In this document: piece after piece, positions 25,402 to 29,452 of the stretch
Numbering within the stretch: the first letter of the stretch is position 1
How the letters are laid out: the number at the start of each line of letters is the position of its first letter
NCBI GenBank assembly: GCA_964354365.1
Contig: CAYGZM010000036.1
Span: 1-29,452 of the forward strand
Length of the DNA: 29,452 bases
Direction: 5' to 3'
Source: CAYGZM01 sp964354365
GTDB lineage: Bacteria; Planctomycetota; Phycisphaerae; Sedimentisphaerales; Anaerobacaceae
Position numbers and translations under genes: made by a program
Notes under the pieces: model-generated
The model's database searches: none
The model's input: the letters and a program-made list of their open reading frames with translations, nothing else
What the model was told of the DNA's origin: nothing

Positions 25402-25603
25402 AAATTCGCATCAACCGGTTCGTGATGACCTTGGCTTCACTCGCCGACCGGTAATATTGTAGCAGATTTAGGCAGAAATGGAAACGCGAAATCTCCCGTT
25501 TCGGGCGATTTTCTGCGGGGCCGGTAAGTATCGAGGTGGCAGAACCAGATGGGTTTCTTCAAAAAAGGGGCACTTGGAACGGACGACGTTGATTTGGTCT
25601 ATG

Positions 25604-25650
25604 GGGAATTAAAGGTGGGAATTAAAGGTGTCCGGTACATTTTTGGGGGT
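25604..25650. mobile_element. Possible end fragment of a Y1-transposase-type element
   Basis: GGGAATTAAAGGT occurs twice in tandem, followed by TGTCCGGTACATTTTTGGGG. I recall this AATTAAAGGnGnC...ACATTTTT pattern beside Y1 (IS200/RAYT-like) transposase genes in environmental genomes. No transposase is present here, so it would be a solo end. This is an association from memory. Confidence 0.35.
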
Positions 25651-25795
25651 CAGCGGGATAAACCAGGGAGAGTCAGGAATGGCCCTTCTTTAAGCGGGAT
25701 GAGTCTTTCTCCATAACTATCGGGTGGGTTTGAATTTTGGGTGACGTTTGGGACGTGTAGCAGAGCAAAGAATTCACAACATCGAATGATGAAGT

Positions 25796-25829
25796 GAGAT
25801 TGCCACGTCGCTGTGCTCCTCGCAATGAC
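25796..25829. repeat. Dispersed GAGATTGC...CGCAATGAC repeat arm
   Basis: A single arm in the orientation opposite to that at 15998-16042; it matches the right arm of the copy inside the glycosyltransferase gene. Confidence 0.65.
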
Positions 25830-25872
25830 GGGGGGAGAGTGCCCCGGCGTCTGCGGTTATTGGGGATTTTCA

Positions 25873-25907
25873 TTGACACCGAACTCCGCACGATGTATAA
25901 TATACAT
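25873..25907 (+). promoter_or_regulatory. Consensus sigma-70 promoter with palindromic operator
   Basis: TTGACA (25873-25878) and TATAAT (25896-25901) are both perfect and exactly 17 bases apart. The -10 is inside the perfect palindrome ATGTATAATATACAT (25893-25907), which could be a repressor site. A GAGGTG ribosome site and an ATG at 25930 follow. It points toward the isomerase-like gene 560 bases downstream. Confidence 0.75.
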
Positions 25908-25929
25908 CTAACAAAATAAGAGGTGATCA

Positions 25930-26427
25930 ATGTGTAAGCGAAGTCGCAGTAAAGCGAACATCCCGATTCCTCGGGAATCCCTCTTCTGGATTCCGTCTCC
26001 TGTCTCCTGTCTAAACCGCCCATCCTGCCCAGCTTGCCGGCACTCTACAATTGTCGAGCGCGCTCTACAAATCGTCCTTTTTTTGCAAAACAAACCCAAT
26101 TCCCTCAAGGCCAAAACCAATGTAACCTCCTATGCCAGAAATGGTTACACCAATATTCCGCTCCGCTTCGCCCCAAAAAACAAACCCAAACAAAGCCAAT
26201 CCCCCCAACGCAATACGCGATACGCAACACGCAATACGAAAACCAAACCCGATCAAACCCAATTTCAAACGCACAAACAGCTTACCCAGCTTGCCGGGCG
26301 AAACATTGCCCCGGCGGTAAGGCCCAAGTGCATAATCCCCATCCACACCTTTTCCCCTGAGAAATACTTTGAGCTTTTGGGAGGTAATGTTAAGCTGATG
26401 AAAGATAGAGAAACAGTTGAGATTTGA
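25930..26427 (+). CDS. Doubtful frame reading through a dispersed element
   Basis: The ATG at 25930 has a strong promoter and a GAGGTG ribosome site four bases upstream, so translation may begin here. The 165-residue frame has no recognisable fold. Residues from about 18 onward are translated from repeat DNA (an A/C-rich element giving Lys-, Asn-, Pro-, Gln- and Thr-rich sequence such as NKPNSLKAKTNV). I suspect the first codons belong to a gene whose body was lost or replaced by the element, or that the transcript is non-coding. Confidence 0.2.
   Translation: MCKRSRSKANIPIPRESLFWIPSPVSCLNRPSCPACRHSTIVERALQIVLFLQNKPNSLKAKTNVTSYARNGYTNIPLRFAPKNKPKQSQSPQRNTRYATRNTKTKPDQTQFQTHKQLTQLAGRNIAPAVRPKCIIPIHTFSPEKYFELLGGNVKLMKDRETVEI
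26028..26297 (+). repeat. A/C-rich dispersed element bounded by 13-base direct repeats
   Basis: The plus strand is nearly free of G and T: 26161-26220 has 26 C, 23 A, 6 G and 5 T. It contains CAAACCCAA words and CGCAATACG/CGCAACACG units. The same 13 bases (CCCAGCTTGCCGG) lie at 26028-26040 and 26285-26297. From memory, similar sequence recurs many times in Phycisphaerae genomes, where it is mis-annotated as Lys/Asn/Pro/Gln-rich proteins. The nature of the element is unknown. Confidence 0.6.
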
Positions 26428-26470
26428 GAAGCGCAAGTGCCGAATGAATTTTTTTGTGGGAGTCGTTGTT

Positions 26471-27421
26471 ATGTTGGACGATAGAATCTCTCGGCGGGGG
26501 TTTCTTGGTGAAATGGCGGTGGTTGGCGGGGCGATGTTTGCGGGGGTTGGGTCGGCGGCGGGTGCGGAAGCGAAGAAACGGGGCAAGCTGCACTTGGCGT
26601 GCAATCAGTATTCGTGGCTTGTGTTCTACCAGAGAGAGGGCAAGGACTTCAATAAGCTGCTCGATACGGGGCTTGGCGAGTTAGCGGCAAGCGGGATGGA
26701 TGGGTACGAGCCGCTCGTTACGGCGCCGGAGCAGATTGATGAGCTGGCGGGTCTGTTGAAGAAGCATGGCCTGGAGATGCGGTCGCTCTATGTCAACAGC
26801 GTGCTGCACGAGGCCCAGACGGCAAGCAAGAGCGTCGATGAAGTGCTGACGATTGCGAAGAAGGCCAAGGGCATCGGGACGCGGATAATTGTCACGAATC
26901 CGAGCCCGATTCAGTGGGGCGGGCCGGAGAATAAGAACGATGAACAGCTTGAGGTTCAGGCGAAGATGCTTGAGCTTCTGGGCAGGGGGCTCAAGGGGAT
27001 GGGGCTGACGTTGGCGTATCACAATCACGATATCGAGCTTCGCAACGCGGCGAGGGAGTTCCACCACATGATGGCCGGGACGGATCCGAAATACGTGACT
27101 TTGTGTTTGGATGCCCACTGGGTATATCGCGGCGCGGGGAATTCGGCGGTCGCGCTGTTTGACGTGCTGAAGCTTTACGGCCCGCGGGTGACAGAGCTGC
27201 ATCTTCGGCAATCGACGCAGAATATCTGGAGCGAGACTCTCGGCGAGGGCGACATAGATTATCCGCGGCTGGCGAAATATCTTTCGGAAATAGGCGTTCG
27301 GCCTCATATCGTGATTGAGCAGGCGGTCGAACAGGGGACGCCTAAGACGATGGGAACGGTGGAGGCTTTCAAACAGAGCAGCGCATACGCCCGGCGCGTA
27401 TTTGCAGGGTTCGGCAGCTAG
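26471..27421 (+). CDS. Tat-exported sugar phosphate isomerase/epimerase-like protein
   Basis: The protein has 316 residues. The start is ATG 26471, with GGGAG eight bases upstream. Residues 1-34 are a twin-arginine signal (SRRGFLG at 7-13, then a hydrophobic stretch and AGA), so it is exported folded. The rest is an AP-endonuclease-2-type TIM barrel as in xylose isomerase-like and IolE/IolI proteins. Candidate metal ligands and catalytic residues are Glu80 in GYEPL, His184 and His186 in YHNHDIEL, Asp214 and His216 in LDAHWVY, His244 and Glu283. Family members interconvert or dehydrate sugars and inositols; exported versions are common in planctomycetes and may act on free sugars. It ends tail to tail with the next gene, sharing the bases of both stop codons. 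Confidence 0.85.
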   Translation: MLDDRISRRGFLGEMAVVGGAMFAGVGSAAGAEAKKRGKLHLACNQYSWLVFYQREGKDFNKLLDTGLGELAASGMDGYEPLVTAPEQIDELAGLLKKHGLEMRSLYVNSVLHEAQTASKSVDEVLTIAKKAKGIGTRIIVTNPSPIQWGGPENKNDEQLEVQAKMLELLGRGLKGMGLTLAYHNHDIELRNAAREFHHMMAGTDPKYVTLCLDAHWVYRGAGNSAVALFDVLKLYGPRVTELHLRQSTQNIWSETLGEGDIDYPRLAKYLSEIGVRPHIVIEQAVEQGTPKTMGTVEAFKQSSAYARRVFAGFGS

Positions 27422-28980
27422 GGCTGCTGGTCAGGAAGCAGTATCTTGAAGCCCTGGTCCTGGCCGGGGACGAGAGAGATGTTCTCGAAGGTGACGTTCT
27501 GATATTGGCCGTCGCCGACGCTTACGCCGAGATGTAGTGTGGTTTTTGTACGAGGTTGCTCAAAGGCACAGCCCTCGGCATTGAGATTATGTATTTGGTT
27601 TCCGTATCTGTCGCGGATGGACCGGCTGTAAGAGCCGACGCAGCCATCGAGGCCGGTCTGGGTTCCGCCGCCGCCGTTCGGCATTTGCGGTAATTCTATT
27701 CTCCATGCCATCTCGTATATCTTTCTGTCCTCACGGGGGCCGTCATACGCCTCAGAGTTGAAGTAGGGGGCGTACTCGAGTGGTGAGCCATCGGGTCCCC
27801 ACCATTTTTTTCCGGCGCTGGGATTTTCGCAGATGCCGATGAATCCGACGGTTGCGCCGTTTGGCAGGGCGACTTTCCATTTGGACTGTGCGATGATGGC
27901 GGTATCAGGTTGGATCATTCTTGCTTTTTCGAGCAGGGCGGCGCGCTGCGAGTCCGGTATTGGGGCCGTCGGGCAGACGAGGAATTCAAGGTCGATTTTA
28001 TCCCTGCGCGGCATCGTGCCTCGCTGTGGATTCGGGGCGATTTTTGCATACCATATATCATCGCCGAGGTAGTCGATTTTAAGATAGATCTTGCCCCACA
28101 AGTAGCCCCCAAAGATTCCTCTGAGGACACCTTCGGTATGTACGTCGAGGAGGTCGGCGTGGGCGGCGGAGAAATCGGGGCCTGGTTCGACCGTGAGGTC
28201 TCTGAGGCTGAAGCCGACGGAGGAGACTTCTTTCTCGATCTGCTGGTAGAGGGGTATTTCGATTTTCCGCCAGGCCGCCTTATTTTGAGCAAAGGGCGAC
28301 GAGTCCACAGGCTCAGCGGGTGCGTTGGGGTCACGAGAGAGCAACGAGCGGCGGTATTGCTCGTATTCGGAGTCGCTGACGATAAGGGAGCCATAGGAAT
28401 CGTTCGGCTCGGCGGCAGAAGACTGGCGGGACTGCGGGAGAAATTTGCCGGAGCCGGAGCCGTTGCCTCTGCTGCTGGTGCTGAACTCAAAGTACAGATG
28501 GCCGGCGCCCCGGCCTGCGCCGATGAGATAGAACTTTTCGGGATAGTCCCGGCCCGAGTTGCCGCCGCGGATTCTCAGGCGTGTTTGGCCTGGGAGCTCG
28601 CTGTCGCCTTGTGGAGTCTTGTGGAAGAGGACCCATTTCATTTTGGCGGGGAATTCGGTGTAGTTGTCCGGCTGGATTTGACCGTTATCCTCAATCCACA
28701 TCGCGTCTTTGTCCAGGTCAATGACCATATAAGTTTCGTAGGAATCCTCGAATCGGCCCTTCTCGCCTTGTCCTGTGTCTCGGCGACTACGCTGCCAGGT
28801 TTCAATGATGGTGTTTATTCGATTTGTGTAGTAGGCCCTCTCAGAGGTTGTCAGGCTGCCGTCGCCCCACGTGTGGCCGGCGTCGTCCGCCTTCCAGAAC
28901 CACTGGCGATAAATTCCCGCGGCGACTGCGGCAACCAGAATCATGGTGATGATCAGTTTTGCCCAGGTTTTCTTCTGCAT
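27418..28980 (-). CDS. Membrane-anchored protein of unknown function
   Basis: The protein has 520 residues from ATG 28980, with AAAGG about ten bases upstream; a TTG at 28998 is open but overlaps that site. Residues 6-24 form one membrane segment (WAKLIITMILVAAVAAGIY), so the bulk is probably outside the cytoplasm. I see no known domain. Visible features are an N-terminal part with YMVIDLDKDAMWIEDNGQI, a low-complexity Ser/Gly/Gln region (about 165-195), and a C-terminal beta-rich part containing GATVGFIGICENPSAGKKWWGP and a segment on synthetic-looking QMPNGGGGTQTGLDG. Alternating strand patterns would suit a beta-sandwich or carbohydrate-binding fold, which is inference. The plus strand here is G-rich although the gene is on the minus strand. 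Its stop TAG (27420-27418) shares the CTAG with the stop of the isomerase-like gene. Confidence 0.75.
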   Translation of the reverse strand: MQKKTWAKLIITMILVAAVAAGIYRQWFWKADDAGHTWGDGSLTTSERAYYTNRINTIIETWQRSRRDTGQGEKGRFEDSYETYMVIDLDKDAMWIEDNGQIQPDNYTEFPAKMKWVLFHKTPQGDSELPGQTRLRIRGGNSGRDYPEKFYLIGAGRGAGHLYFEFSTSSRGNGSGSGKFLPQSRQSSAAEPNDSYGSLIVSDSEYEQYRRSLLSRDPNAPAEPVDSSPFAQNKAAWRKIEIPLYQQIEKEVSSVGFSLRDLTVEPGPDFSAAHADLLDVHTEGVLRGIFGGYLWGKIYLKIDYLGDDIWYAKIAPNPQRGTMPRRDKIDLEFLVCPTAPIPDSQRAALLEKARMIQPDTAIIAQSKWKVALPNGATVGFIGICENPSAGKKWWGPDGSPLEYAPYFNSEAYDGPREDRKIYEMAWRIELPQMPNGGGGTQTGLDGCVGSYSRSIRDRYGNQIHNLNAEGCAFEQPRTKTTLHLGVSVGDGQYQNVTFENISLVPGQDQGFKILLPDQQP

Positions 28981-29151
28981 TAGCGATTGACCTTTCAAAT
29001 TGTGGTGAGGATAGCCGCAGGTGGGCGAATTTACAAGAGGTTGTCAGCGCCGCAGGATGAAGGATGGCCGCAGAGGCCGGAGGCCACGGAGATTTTTGGC
29101 ATGGTTCAAATAAGTCAAATTCCGGGTAACATTATTTGTGGTTTCATAGGG

Positions 29152-29239
29152 CGTGCCAGCCTCAAATCCGACGGATTTGCGGATGGTTGTACCGCTTTGC
29201 GAGTTTTGCCATCCCCAAGCTGCGCTTGAGGCTGCCACC
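29152..29239. repeat. Imperfect inverted pair GTGCCAGCCTCAA/TTGAGGCTGCCAC
   Basis: Arms at 29152-29164 and about 29227-29239 pair with one mismatch in 13 and enclose about 62 bases. They lie in the gene-free right end and look like a small palindromic element. Confidence 0.5.
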
Positions 29240-29340
29240 CAGAATTGAACCGTGCCAGATTTTTCAGGCGGTTCCGTGTTCGGGCCGGGTCAATATAGGA
29301 GGTTTTGGTGACATGTGGCGGCCAGATCCCTCCGCTACGC

Positions 29341-29412
29341 GGTGCTGCGCACCGCTCCGGTCGGGATGACAGGTAGAGAGTTGTGCTGCGCACCGCTGGT
29401 CGGGATGACAGG
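29341..29412 (+). repeat. Tandem-like copies of GTGCTGCGCACCGCT...GTCGGGATGACAGG
   Basis: Two copies, the first with two additional bases (CC) before GGTCGGGATGACAGG, are separated by a short GTAGAGAGTT-type linker. The first is preceded by CCTCCGCTACGCG, which is typical of dispersed repeats in environmental genomes. Confidence 0.6.
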
Positions 29413-29452
29413 GAGCGGGGAAGTGGTTACAATGTTGGGGGCGTTGGATAGG

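Larger units (their letters stand above)
25231..25872. other. 642-base spacer rich in repeated motifs
   Basis: No gene is supported. It holds the GYATAAGAYGC motif set (25271-25401), a tandem GGGAATTAAAGGT pair with a TGTCCGGTACATTTTT word (25604-25650) and a dispersed repeat arm (25796-25829). The stretch 25440-25600 shows nothing recognisable. Confidence 0.5.
28981..29452. other. Repeat-rich spacer at the right end
   Basis: No gene is supported; the open frames here read through repeats. Besides the inverted pair at 29152-29239 it holds two copies of GTGCTGCGCACCGCT followed by GGTCGGGATGACAGG (about 29341-29372 and 29384-29412). Confidence 0.5.

Noticed and set aside
26190..26240. CRISPR-like array of CGCAATACG units
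   Set aside because: Units are too short and irregular, and there are no spacers of even length or cas genes; it is part of the A/C-rich element.
27910..28983. 357-residue plus-strand open frame
   Set aside because: Opposite the 520-residue membrane-anchored protein. The minus-strand frame has a good start and N-terminal anchor, so the plus frame is taken as a shadow, although neither has a known domain.

Overview
The window looks like a chromosomal piece of a heterotrophic planctomycete, most likely of the Phycisphaerae (Sedimentisphaerales-like) branch. I infer this from gene content and style, not from a marker gene. The signs are a set of large secreted glycosidase-like proteins, a Tat-exported sugar isomerase-type protein, a ThiD2-ThiE fusion, a giant two-ATPase CoA-dehydratase-activase protein, moderately high GC, and many short palindromic dispersed repeats between genes. 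I found no rRNA, tRNA, CRISPR array, integrase or intact insertion sequence.

Layout. Bases 1-151 hold the start of a pterin-binding (dihydropteroate synthase-like) gene on the minus strand. An 855-base spacer with DnaA-box-like sites follows, then a small lipoprotein gene (1007-1513, +). Bases 1572-6789 are a minus-strand block of three exported glycosidase-like proteins. Two belong to the GH99/DUF5010-like type with a NEWHEG active-site signature, and one of these carries a frameshift. Upstream of them lies thiE (6860-7912, -). A terminator at 8031-8072 separates thiE from a membrane sulfatase/phosphotransferase-like gene (8523-10631, -).

Gene direction flips at about 10.7-11.3 kb. Rightward come the giant activase (11346-15953), a clan GH-A-like secreted glycosidase (16111-17712), a bile acid:sodium symporter family protein (17862-18788), asd (19079-20080) with truA, a group 4 glycosyltransferase (21007-22281) interrupted in frame by a palindromic repeat, and a small coupled membrane protein. 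A remnant-like small gene (23018-23287) follows. A minus-strand unit of small membrane protein, soluble histidine kinase and membrane-anchored receiver protein lies at 23400-25230. A repeat-rich spacer with a consensus promoter leads to the Tat-exported isomerase-like gene (26471-27421, +), which meets a membrane-anchored protein of unknown function (27418-28980, -) tail to tail. The right end is repeat-rich spacer.

How it fits together. The exported hydrolases, the sulfatase-like enzyme and the sugar isomerase-like protein suggest breakdown of complex glycans. asd, truA and thiE are housekeeping genes. The most unusual items are the two-component unit whose receiver, not its kinase, is anchored in the membrane; the palindromic repeat read through inside the glycosyltransferase; the A/C-rich dispersed element bounded by 13-base direct repeats next to a perfect promoter with a palindromic operator; and a change of GC skew near 17.8 kb that does not follow gene direction.
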